Part shown: in pieces, positions 18,806 through 26,036 of the stretch
How positions within the stretch are numbered: the stretch's first letter is position 1
Layout: each line of letters starts with the position of its first letter
Assembly: GCA_024743055.1 (NCBI GenBank)
Contig: JANSXH010000015.1
Location: forward strand, 1-64,000
Length of the DNA: 64,000 bases
Direction: 5' to 3'
From: Pseudomonadota bacterium
GTDB taxonomy: Bacteria > Pseudomonadota > Alphaproteobacteria > Sneathiellales > Sneathiellaceae
Position numbers and translations under genes: made by a program
The notes under the pieces: generated by a model
What the model was told of the DNA's origin: nothing
Seen by the model: the letters and a program-made list of their open reading frames with translations, nothing else
The model's database searches: none

Positions 18806-19225
18806 ATGATGCAACAGGATCCTCTAGAACTAGAGAAAATGATACGGGACGCAAATTTGCGCCCGACAAAGCAGCGCATCGCGTTGGCAGAACTGCTATT
18901 TGCTGATGGAAATCGTCATATAACGGCAGAGCGCTTGCATGGGGAAGCCATGGAAGCAGGCGTAACGGTTTCTCTTGCAACCATATACAACAACCTACAC
19001 CAGTTCACATCAGCCGGACTATTGCGGGAAGTCGTTGTCGATTCCAGCCGGTCATATTTCGACACCAACGTATCTGCCCATCATCATTTCTTCCATGAAG
19101 AAACAGGCATGTTGGAAGATATTCCCGATAGTGCACTCAATGTCGACAGCATCCCGTCCCTTCCTGAAGGAACCGAGATCAGCAGCGTCGATGTCATAGT
19201 TCGGGTCAGCAATATCCGCTCCTGA
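18806..19225 (+). CDS. irr: Irr, iron-response transcriptional regulator of the Fur family
   Basis: Irr is the haem-responsive Fur-family regulator that controls iron and haem genes in alphaproteobacteria. From ATG 18806 the protein is 139 residues (an in-frame TTG at 18788 would add six). It has the winged-helix DNA-binding part (LRPTKQRIALAELLF, VSLATIYNNLHQFTSAGLLREV) and the dimerisation domain with the histidine-rich SAHHHFFHEETGMLEDIP, the HHH motif used for haem sensing. The N-terminal Cys-Pro haem regulatory motif of Bradyrhizobium Irr is absent, as in most Irr proteins. A palindrome covers its start region and an Irr box lies between it and the rubrerythrin gene. Confidence 0.88.
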   Translation: MMQQDPLELEKMIRDANLRPTKQRIALAELLFADGNRHITAERLHGEAMEAGVTVSLATIYNNLHQFTSAGLLREVVVDSSRSYFDTNVSAHHHFFHEETGMLEDIPDSALNVDSIPSLPEGTEISSVDVIVRVSNIRS

Positions 19226-19250
19226 TTTCAGGCTGCCTATATTTTTCTTC

Positions 19251-19299
19251 TTTAGAAACATTCTAATCTATTGACAGTTTCCGCGTACAGACATATATT
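19251..19299 (+). promoter_or_regulatory. Irr box (ICE) abutting the rubrerythrin promoter
   Basis: TTTAGAAACATTCTAAT (19251-19267) matches the Irr/ICE consensus TTTAGAA-N3-TTCTAAA at all but the last base. Four bases later comes TTGACA (19271-19276), a 17-base spacer and TATATT (19294-19299), a nearly ideal sigma-70 promoter for the rubrerythrin gene. Because the box lies immediately upstream of the -35 element, either activation or repression by Irr is possible. Confidence 0.75.
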
Positions 19300-19361
19300 C
19301 TGGATGTCATCCTGCTCGATCATGTGCAGGCAATATTTACCCCTAATTCCAGGAGGACTTT

Positions 19362-19781
19362 ATGTCTCTAGCGGGAAGCAAAACTGAACAAAATTTGAAG
19401 GATGCCTTCGCAGGTGAATCTCAAGCAAATCGCCGGTATCTCTATTTCGCGCAAAAAGCTGATGTTGAAGGATACAACGATGTGGCGGCAGTTTTCCGGT
19501 CCACGGCTGAAGGCGAGACAGGTCATGCCCATGGTCATCTGGAATATCTTGAAGAAGTTGGTGATCCGGCAACCGGCCTGCCGATTGGCGGGACTGAGGA
19601 TAACCTGAAAGCCTCTGTAGCAGGTGAAACCCACGAATATACAGATATGTATCCAGGTATGGCCAAAACAGCTCGTGAAGAAGGCCACGACGAAATCGCT
19701 GACTGGTTTGAAACCCTTGCAAAAGCCGAGAAAAGCCACGCCGGCCGTTTTCAGAAAGCTCTGGATAATCTCGACGATTAA
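19362..19781 (+). CDS. Rubrerythrin-type diiron protein lacking the rubredoxin domain
   Basis: This 139-residue protein is the ferritin-like four-helix half of rubrerythrin. Two repeats carry the diiron ligands: [17 protein letters not shown] with ETGHAHGH, and [11 protein letters not shown] with AEKSHAGRF, each giving an E...ExxH-type site. It contains no cysteine, so the C-terminal rubredoxin domain of classical rubrerythrin is absent and an external electron donor is needed. Rubrerythrins reduce hydrogen peroxide. AGGAGG precedes the ATG by 5-6 bases. The Irr box upstream and the following Fe-S protein and DUF3501 genes suggest an iron-controlled peroxide defence unit. Family call is firm; exact activity is inference. 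Confidence 0.9.
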   Translation: MSLAGSKTEQNLKDAFAGESQANRRYLYFAQKADVEGYNDVAAVFRSTAEGETGHAHGHLEYLEEVGDPATGLPIGGTEDNLKASVAGETHEYTDMYPGMAKTAREEGHDEIADWFETLAKAEKSHAGRFQKALDNLDD

Positions 19782-19810
19782 GTCGGAACTGGTTTAAGCA
19801 ACTCAAATAA

Positions 19811-19840
19811 GGGTAGCGATTGATTGTCGCTACCCTTTCT
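19811..19840 (+). terminator. Hairpin terminator after rubrerythrin
   Basis: GGGTAGCGA (19811-19819) pairs perfectly with TCGCTACCC (19827-19835) around a seven-base loop and is followed by TTTCT. It may end or reduce transcription before the Fe-S protein gene, allowing rubrerythrin to be expressed more strongly than the genes behind it. Confidence 0.75.
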
Positions 19841-19869
19841 CAAAACCCCTCTACATTCAGGAGATCGGC

Positions 19870-21210
19870 ATGCGCGAAGGCAGCCTAGACGCCCCGACCC
19901 GTCATAAAATTGACTGGAAAAACCCGGACTTTTATGACGAGGAAAAGCTGGACGAAGAACTGCGTCGCGTCTTTGATGTTTGTCACGGATGTCGCCGCTG
20001 CTTCAATCTGTGCGATTCTTTCCCCAAGCTGTTCGATTTGATTGACGAATCCGAAACCGAGGAACTCGACTCGGTTTCTTCAGAGGATTTCAAACCTGTC
20101 GTGGATGCCTGCACCCTTTGTGACATGTGTTTCATGACGAAATGCCCCTATGTACCCCCTCATGAATTCGACCTGGACTTTCCGCATCTGATGTTACGCT
20201 ATCGTGCCGTCGAGAAAAAACAGGGAAAAGACAAATTTGTCCCGCGGGAGCTCTCCAAGACAGACCGCAATGGAAAACTTGCAGCCCCCGTGGCACCATT
20301 GGCAAACTGGGCAACCAAAACTTCCAACGGCCTGACCAGAGGTATAATGGAATCTACCCTTGGTATTGATCGCCATGCAGCGCTGCCGGAGTATCAATCA
20401 AAAAGTCTGGAAAAAAGAGCGAAAGAGAATCCGTTACAGGTAAACAGCGAAGCACCCGCCTTTGGTCGAAAAGCTGTTATTTATGCGACTTGTTTCGGGA
20501 ATTACAACAAGCCACATATTGGCGAAGCCACCCGCCAGGTCCTGGCAAAGAATGGTGTGGAAACCGAAGTTGTTTATCCGGGCTGTTGCGGCATGCCTCT
20601 GATGGAGCAAGGGGACCTCGCCGGAGTGACACAAAACGCCGAAACCGTCTCCAAAGAGCTGTGCAGCTGGATAGACAAAGGATATGACGTTATCGCCCTT
20701 GTCTCCTCCTGTGCGCTAATGCTGAAATTTGAGTGGCCCCTGCTCTCCCCTGACAGCGACACTGTCCAGAAGCTTTCCCAGGCTACCTATGACGTTTCGG
20801 AATATGTTGTCGATATTGCCAAGAAAGAAGGCATGGTTGAAGAGATGCAGCCCCTCGGTGACAATATCTCCATGCATCTCGCCTGCCATGCCCGGGCCCA
20901 GAATATGGGAGCCAAGGGAGCGGAAATGCTTCGTCTGATCCCCAAGACCCGGGTGGCGATTGTTGAGCGCTGCTCCGGCCATGGTGGTTCCTGGGGGATC
21001 ATGAAGGGCAATTATGAAACGGCGTTGAAAGTGGGCAAGCCAGCGGCGAAGACCGCCCTGACATCAAAAGCTGGCTACATTGCGTCTGAATGTCCATTGG
21101 CAGCCGAACATCTCATGCAGGGAATCGAAATACTGGATGCGGAGGCTGCAAAAACGAAGACTGCATCTCATCCCATTGAACTCATCGCCAAGGCCTATGG
21201 CCTCGACTAG
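19870..21210 (+). CDS. Two-[4Fe-4S] heterodisulfide reductase/GlpC-like iron-sulfur protein
   Basis: This 446-residue protein has two ferredoxin-like cysteine motifs near the N-terminus, CHGCRRCFNLC (about residues 38-48) and CTLCDMCFMTKCP (about 81-93), each fit for a [4Fe-4S] cluster. Two CCG-type cysteine-rich regions follow: one contains YPGCCGMPLM and the other starts at HLACHAR and ends in RCSGHGGSWG. The second site has CSG where the family normally has CCG, so one ligand is lost. This build resembles GlpC, GlcF and HdrD electron carriers. It sits between rubrerythrin and DUF3501, a triad I recall as recurrent in proteobacteria, and may pass electrons to the rubrerythrin. That role is inference. 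Confidence 0.8.
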   Translation: MREGSLDAPTRHKIDWKNPDFYDEEKLDEELRRVFDVCHGCRRCFNLCDSFPKLFDLIDESETEELDSVSSEDFKPVVDACTLCDMCFMTKCPYVPPHEFDLDFPHLMLRYRAVEKKQGKDKFVPRELSKTDRNGKLAAPVAPLANWATKTSNGLTRGIMESTLGIDRHAALPEYQSKSLEKRAKENPLQVNSEAPAFGRKAVIYATCFGNYNKPHIGEATRQVLAKNGVETEVVYPGCCGMPLMEQGDLAGVTQNAETVSKELCSWIDKGYDVIALVSSCALMLKFEWPLLSPDSDTVQKLSQATYDVSEYVVDIAKKEGMVEEMQPLGDNISMHLACHARAQNMGAKGAEMLRLIPKTRVAIVERCSGHGGSWGIMKGNYETALKVGKPAAKTALTSKAGYIASECPLAAEHLMQGIEILDAEAAKTKTASHPIELIAKAYGLD

Positions 21211-21221
21211 GAACAGAAATT

Positions 21222-21818
21222 ATGAACGCTACAGCCCATCGCCAAATTACACTCGACGACCTTCTGTCGCTCGAGGAATACGAAAAAATCCGAAAAGACC
21301 ACAAGCAGTCTCTGATTCCAGTTAAGCGCAACCGAAGAATTCAAATCGGCCCGTTCGCCACCCTTTACTTTGAAAACTACGATACGATGTGGGCTCAAAT
21401 CCATGAGATGCTTTATATCGAAAAGGGCGGGGAGGAGCAGGCAAAGGACGAACTGGAAGCTTATAACCCGTTGATTCCGAACGGCTCTGAGCTTGTCGCC
21501 ACTTTCATGATTGAAATCGACGATCCCATTCGCCGGGATTTCATGCTGCGCAAGCTCGGCTATATTGAAGACAAGATCTATTTATCTGTAGCTGGAGAGA
21601 AAATTTACGCCGTACCAGAACAGGAAGTTGAGCGGACAACAGAAGACGGCAAAACTTCTGCCATCCATTTTCTGCATTTTCCAATGACAGATGCGCAGAA
21701 GAGTAGTTTCAAAGACTCAGAAGTCGAAGTGCTGGTTGGCGTTGACCATAGCGAATACGGTCATATCGCAGTTATCTCTGGTGACACTCGGTCAGCCCTG
21801 GCGAAAGACCTGACATAA
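21222..21818 (+). CDS. DUF3501 family protein
   Basis: This 198-residue soluble protein matches my recollection of DUF3501: an N-terminal RQITLDDLLSLEEYEKIRKDH, then KRNRRIQIGPFATLYFENYDTMWAQIHEML, and a C-terminal half with EVEVLVGVDHSEYGHIAVI. It has no signal peptide, membrane segment or cysteine. No enzymatic motif is visible. It starts 11 bases after the Fe-S protein, so the two are one transcription unit. Because it follows rubrerythrin and an HdrD/GlpC-like protein, it may be an accessory or sensor of the same iron/peroxide system. Function unknown. Confidence 0.75.
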   Translation: MNATAHRQITLDDLLSLEEYEKIRKDHKQSLIPVKRNRRIQIGPFATLYFENYDTMWAQIHEMLYIEKGGEEQAKDELEAYNPLIPNGSELVATFMIEIDDPIRRDFMLRKLGYIEDKIYLSVAGEKIYAVPEQEVERTTEDGKTSAIHFLHFPMTDAQKSSFKDSEVEVLVGVDHSEYGHIAVISGDTRSALAKDLT

Positions 21819-21829
21819 CTGTCCGAGAG

Positions 21830-22327
21830 CTAGCGAACTTTCTCGTTTGCATAGACCCCGTAGAATTCGTCGGCTCGCAGCCACCCTGTCAGGCCGGCGA
21901 TTTCCAACTCACACCAGCGTCCGTCACATTCCTGTAGCTTGCCGACAACACCAGGCTCAGCCAGCATGACAATTACGCTTTTCTCGTCAGGTTCCTCGTA
22001 TACGGCCCTTGCTTCCTTGGTGATGATCAGGGTGCGCCTGCTGCTGACAAGGCTTTTATGTACCCAACCGGTCGCGCCGTCGATATCACGAATTTGGCGC
22101 CAAAGATCATACTCCTCAATAATCTCCACTGGCCAGCCACGGCGCTTGAAGACCCAATTGATGGGATAGCGCTTCCCTGGCCCAGTCCGAACGTTGACCT
22201 TATCAGAAGAAAGAGAGACAAATCTTGGTAAAGGTAGATTGGTTTCCGATCCAGTCTCAGCAGCCTCAGCGGAAAAGACGATACAAAACATACAAAAAAG
22301 ACTTAGAAGCGAAGTGCGGAATTTCAC
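21830..22327 (-). CDS. Secreted SH3-domain protein
   Basis: This 165-residue protein starts with a signal peptide (KFRTSLLSLFCMFCIVFSAEAAE, cleavage near residue 23). Two bacterial SH3-like regions follow, the first with VNVRTGPGKRYPINWVFKRRGWPVEII and GWVHKSLVS, the second ending in GWLRADEFYGVY. Such proteins are periplasmic and are thought to bind peptidoglycan or assist envelope processes. It is convergent with the DUF3501 gene, and its 5' end faces a 2-hydroxyacid dehydrogenase gene, a pairing common in alphaproteobacteria. Confidence 0.8.
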   Translation of the reverse strand: MKFRTSLLSLFCMFCIVFSAEAAETGSETNLPLPRFVSLSSDKVNVRTGPGKRYPINWVFKRRGWPVEIIEEYDLWRQIRDIDGATGWVHKSLVSSRRTLIITKEARAVYEEPDEKSVIVMLAEPGVVGKLQECDGRWCELEIAGLTGWLRADEFYGVYANEKVR

Positions 22328-22510
22328 AATTTTAAAACCTTTAAGTGAAATCTATTTATGCGGCCTTTATGCCGTGCCTGATGCCATTTGGTCAAGACCA
22401 CAAAAAACACGTAAAGCAAGGCGAGGTCTCAATTGTATCCGGCTACGTGATCTGCTAGATACAGACATATACCTTTGAAAGGTGTGGATTAGGAATAAGA
22501 GAGTCACTTG

Positions 22511-23497
22511 ATGTCACAGAAAAAACCGCTTGTCGTCGTTACCCGAAAACTTCCGGATGTGATCGAAACCCGGATGATGGAGCTTTTCGATACCCGGCTC
22601 AATCACGACGACACACCTATGACTCAGGGGCAGCTTATTGATGCCGTAAAAGAAGCCGATGTCCTCGTCCCCACTGTGACAGACAAAATCGATCTGGGCG
22701 TCTTAAGTCAAACCAATCCTGACCTGAAGCTAATTGCCAGTTTCGGCACTGGTGTTGACCATATTGATCTCGCTACGGCCCGTCAGCGCGGCATTACTGT
22801 TACCAATACACCAGGCGTATTGACTGAAGATACTGCCGACATGACCATGGCCTTGATCATGGCCGTCCCTCGCCGATTGACGGAAGGGGAGCGGCGCATG
22901 CGGGCCGGGGAATGGAAAGGATGGTCTCCTACCAGCATGTTGGGTCACCGCATCTGGGGGAAACGCCTCGGCATTATCGGCATGGGCCGCATTGGTCAGG
23001 CTGTTGCCCGTCGGGCACGGGCGTTTGGACTATCGATCCATTATCACAACCGAAACCGTGTTCCTGAAGAGATTGAGACTGAACTGGAAGCGACCTATTG
23101 GGAAAGCCTCGATCAGATGTTGGCACGGATGGATATTGTTTCCGTCAATTGTCCCCATACGCCAGCAACGTTCCATCTTTTGAATTCCCGCCGTCTCGCC
23201 TTGCTGCAACCGAGTTGCTATATCGTCAACACTTCCCGCGGGGAAGTCGTGGATGAAAACGCCCTGACCCGGATGCTGAGAAGCGGCAATATTGCCGGCG
23301 CCGGTCTTGATGTCTTTGAGCATGAGCCAGCCGTCAATCCCAAGCTCCTGGAGCTGGATAATGTCATCCTGCTGCCCCATATGGGCTCTGCAACCATTGA
23401 AGGCCGGATTGATATGGGTGAAAAAGTCCTGATCAACATCAAGACCTTCATTGATGGACATTCACCGCCTGACCGAGTACTGCAGGCAATGCTCTAG
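22511..23497 (+). CDS. D-isomer-specific 2-hydroxyacid dehydrogenase (glyoxylate/hydroxypyruvate reductase type)
   Basis: This 328-residue NAD(P)-dependent enzyme reduces small 2-oxoacids such as glyoxylate or hydroxypyruvate. The Rossmann motif LGIIGMGRIGQ is at about residues 153-163. The catalytic residues are R243 (NTSRGEVVDE), E272 (DVFEHEPAV) and H290 (LLPHMGSAT). The GxGxxG form with R181 after the second strand (YHNRNR) suggests an NADP preference. I chose ATG 22511 over the TTG one codon upstream. It is divergent from the SH3 protein gene. Confidence 0.85.
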   Translation: MSQKKPLVVVTRKLPDVIETRMMELFDTRLNHDDTPMTQGQLIDAVKEADVLVPTVTDKIDLGVLSQTNPDLKLIASFGTGVDHIDLATARQRGITVTNTPGVLTEDTADMTMALIMAVPRRLTEGERRMRAGEWKGWSPTSMLGHRIWGKRLGIIGMGRIGQAVARRARAFGLSIHYHNRNRVPEEIETELEATYWESLDQMLARMDIVSVNCPHTPATFHLLNSRRLALLQPSCYIVNTSRGEVVDENALTRMLRSGNIAGAGLDVFEHEPAVNPKLLELDNVILLPHMGSATIEGRIDMGEKVLINIKTFIDGHSPPDRVLQAML

Positions 23498-23514
23498 GCT
23501 AAGGACGTTTAGAC

Positions 23515-24225
<711 letters not shown>

Positions 24226-24390
24226 TTACAGGCCTTCAATAAGTCCTATTGTAATTGTTGTGACATCTCCAGAAAAAATGCTGGATTACCTTGTCTGCCG
24301 AATGCTTCTTAGATCAAGGTATTTTTCACCGCCCAACCCATGTTTTTATCTATACTTCTACAGTGACCTACATTTTGATTGGATGGGCCT

Positions 24391-25020
24391 ATGCTTTCTG
24401 ACCTTCTGGTAATTATGGATCTGACAGGTGTTGCTGTCTTTGCAGCAACCGGCGGTCTTGTTGCAAGCCGCAAACAGATGGACCTTATTGGGTTCGGAAT
24501 GATGGCAACCTTAACCGGCATCGGTGGTGGAACCTTGCGCGACGCCTTATTGGATAGACCCATTTTCTGGATAACCGACCAAAGATATCTCCTCGTCTGT
24601 CTCGGTATCGCCCTGATCATTTATTTTTTCGCCCCGCTTGTTCAACGACGCTACACCTTGCTGCTTTGGGGTGATGCCATAGGGCTGGCTGCATTTTCCG
24701 TACTCGGTGCATTTATCGCCCTGCAGACGGGCGCAACGCCTTTGCCCGCGATTGTTCTTGGTATGATGACGGCTACTTTTGGTGGGCTCATCCGAGATAT
24801 CGTCGCAGGGGAAAAATCCCTCCTGCTTAAGCCGGAAGTCTATGCGACCGCCGCCTTGCTGAGTGCCGGCGTCTTTACAGTAATGGCCAGCTTCGGCGTA
24901 CCTCTCATCCTGTCAACACTAACAGGTATCGTAGCTGGATTTGCTTTACGCGCAGGCGGTATTCATTTCGGCTGGTCTCTGCCGCGCTATCGGCAACGCG
25001 CCGGGAGGACTTATAAATAA
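24391..25020 (+). CDS. TRIC/UPF0126 family membrane channel
   Basis: This protein of about 209 residues has seven hydrophobic segments arranged as two repeats of three plus one. Each repeat carries a glycine-rich motif: GIGGGTLRDALLDR and ATFGGLIRDIVAGE. These GGG/GGxxRD motifs define the prokaryotic trimeric intracellular cation channel family (UPF0126, YicG-like), which forms cation-permeable pores. ATG 24391 is chosen; an in-frame TTG at 24379 is possible. Ion selectivity cannot be read from the sequence. A terminator shared with the convergent neighbour follows. Confidence 0.85.
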   Translation: MLSDLLVIMDLTGVAVFAATGGLVASRKQMDLIGFGMMATLTGIGGGTLRDALLDRPIFWITDQRYLLVCLGIALIIYFFAPLVQRRYTLLLWGDAIGLAAFSVLGAFIALQTGATPLPAIVLGMMTATFGGLIRDIVAGEKSLLLKPEVYATAALLSAGVFTVMASFGVPLILSTLTGIVAGFALRAGGIHFGWSLPRYRQRAGRTYK

Positions 25021-25022
25021 AA

Positions 25023-25047
25023 AGAGCGGCCCCTCTGGGACCGCTCT
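25023..25047 (-). terminator. Terminator for the VPLPA-CTERM gene
   Basis: AGAGCGG (25023-25029) pairs with CCGCTCT (25041-25047). On the minus strand the hairpin is followed by TTTTTATTT, so it acts best for the minus-strand gene ending at 25074, and perhaps also stops the convergent TRIC gene. Confidence 0.75.
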
Positions 25048-25073
25048 AATCTCACATATTTGATTTCGTTGAT

Positions 25074-25700
25074 TTAAGCGACGGCAGCAGCAGCTTTTTT
25101 GCGTTTGCGCCAACCGACAAATCCCATTACGGCCAGACCAGCACCATATAATGGTAAGGCGGCAGGAAGAGGTACGGCAGAAATCGAAACATTCGCCAGT
25201 TCAAACGAATTTCTTCCGGAAAGAATTTTGAATCGATTAAATGCAGTATCAGTTGTGATGATCGCGTTTATGAAGTCAATTCCGTAAGGCGCTCCGGCAA
25301 ATACAGGATCATCCCCATCAAGCGAATCAACAAGGGTTTCCGTTGCACCATCAAAATAGTAAAACTCAATGTAGTTATAAGTATCAAGTGATCCCCACAT
25401 CAGGTTAAGGATCCGATACTCGCCGCCATCAAAGTTCCACTGAGCAGTAGAGTCACCTTTGACGTTTGTATAGGTTCCGCCAGGCAAGGCTGTATTCTCC
25501 CACGGTGAACGGCGCTGCCCCGAGACAGAACCCGTTTCACCCTGGCTAACATCACCAGTGATACCACCGTTAATAACAGGCACACCGCTATCAACTAGAG
25601 GCTCAATAGTATTCCAAGATACGGAGATTGCATTCGCCGGAGCTACGAAAAGAATTGCTGCGCCAGCTGCGCCAACAAGGACGCTCAATAGTTTATTCAT
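25074..25700 (-). CDS. Exported VPLPA-CTERM sorting-domain protein
   Basis: I chose the ATG at 25700 because GAGGGT lies 7 bases before it; the longer frame adds 22 unlikely residues. The 208-residue protein has an N-terminal signal peptide ending in PANA (about residue 22). Its body is rich in glycine, serine, threonine and aromatic residues and has no recognisable domain. The C-terminal tail VPLPAALPLYGAGLAVMG is followed by WRKRKK. This is the tripartite motif-transmembrane-basic signal of VPLPA/PEP-CTERM proteins, which are processed by exosortase and exported to the surface or matrix. No exosortase lies in this window. Confidence 0.85.
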   Translation of the reverse strand: MNKLLSVLVGAAGAAILFVAPANAISVSWNTIEPLVDSGVPVINGGITGDVSQGETGSVSGQRRSPWENTALPGGTYTNVKGDSTAQWNFDGGEYRILNLMWGSLDTYNYIEFYYFDGATETLVDSLDGDDPVFAGAPYGIDFINAIITTDTAFNRFKILSGRNSFELANVSISAVPLPAALPLYGAGLAVMGFVGWRKRKKAAAAVA

Positions 25701-26036
25701 AATCATACCCTCGACTATTACTAAAATCCTGAAGCCAAAATCGGCGGAAATGCCCCAAAGCCTCAAGCTAAAAATTTGTTTTAACGACTCAAATACCAGC
25801 CAAAAAAGTGATTCAAATTAGAATTCATCCCATGGCTTAGCTAGAAAATGCCTATTTAACACCTCAATGTCAACAAAATTTCATACATATTTATCTAAAA
25901 TTTTATTGAAAAAAGTCATAAATGGGGGATTAACAACGGTTTCAGGAAAATTATAAACTTACTGCTTATGTCGTTGATATGGTTAATTTTTTCTTAACTT
26001 TTCCTAATTTCCAAATTTTCGAATCACCACCAACGA
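25701..26036. other. AT-rich intergenic region without a gene
   Basis: These 336 bases between the VPLPA-CTERM gene start and the polA stop are markedly AT-rich, with several A and T runs. I see no convincing open frame, RNA gene or strong hairpin. The region must hold the promoter of the VPLPA-CTERM gene and the 3' end of the polA transcript. Confidence 0.6.
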
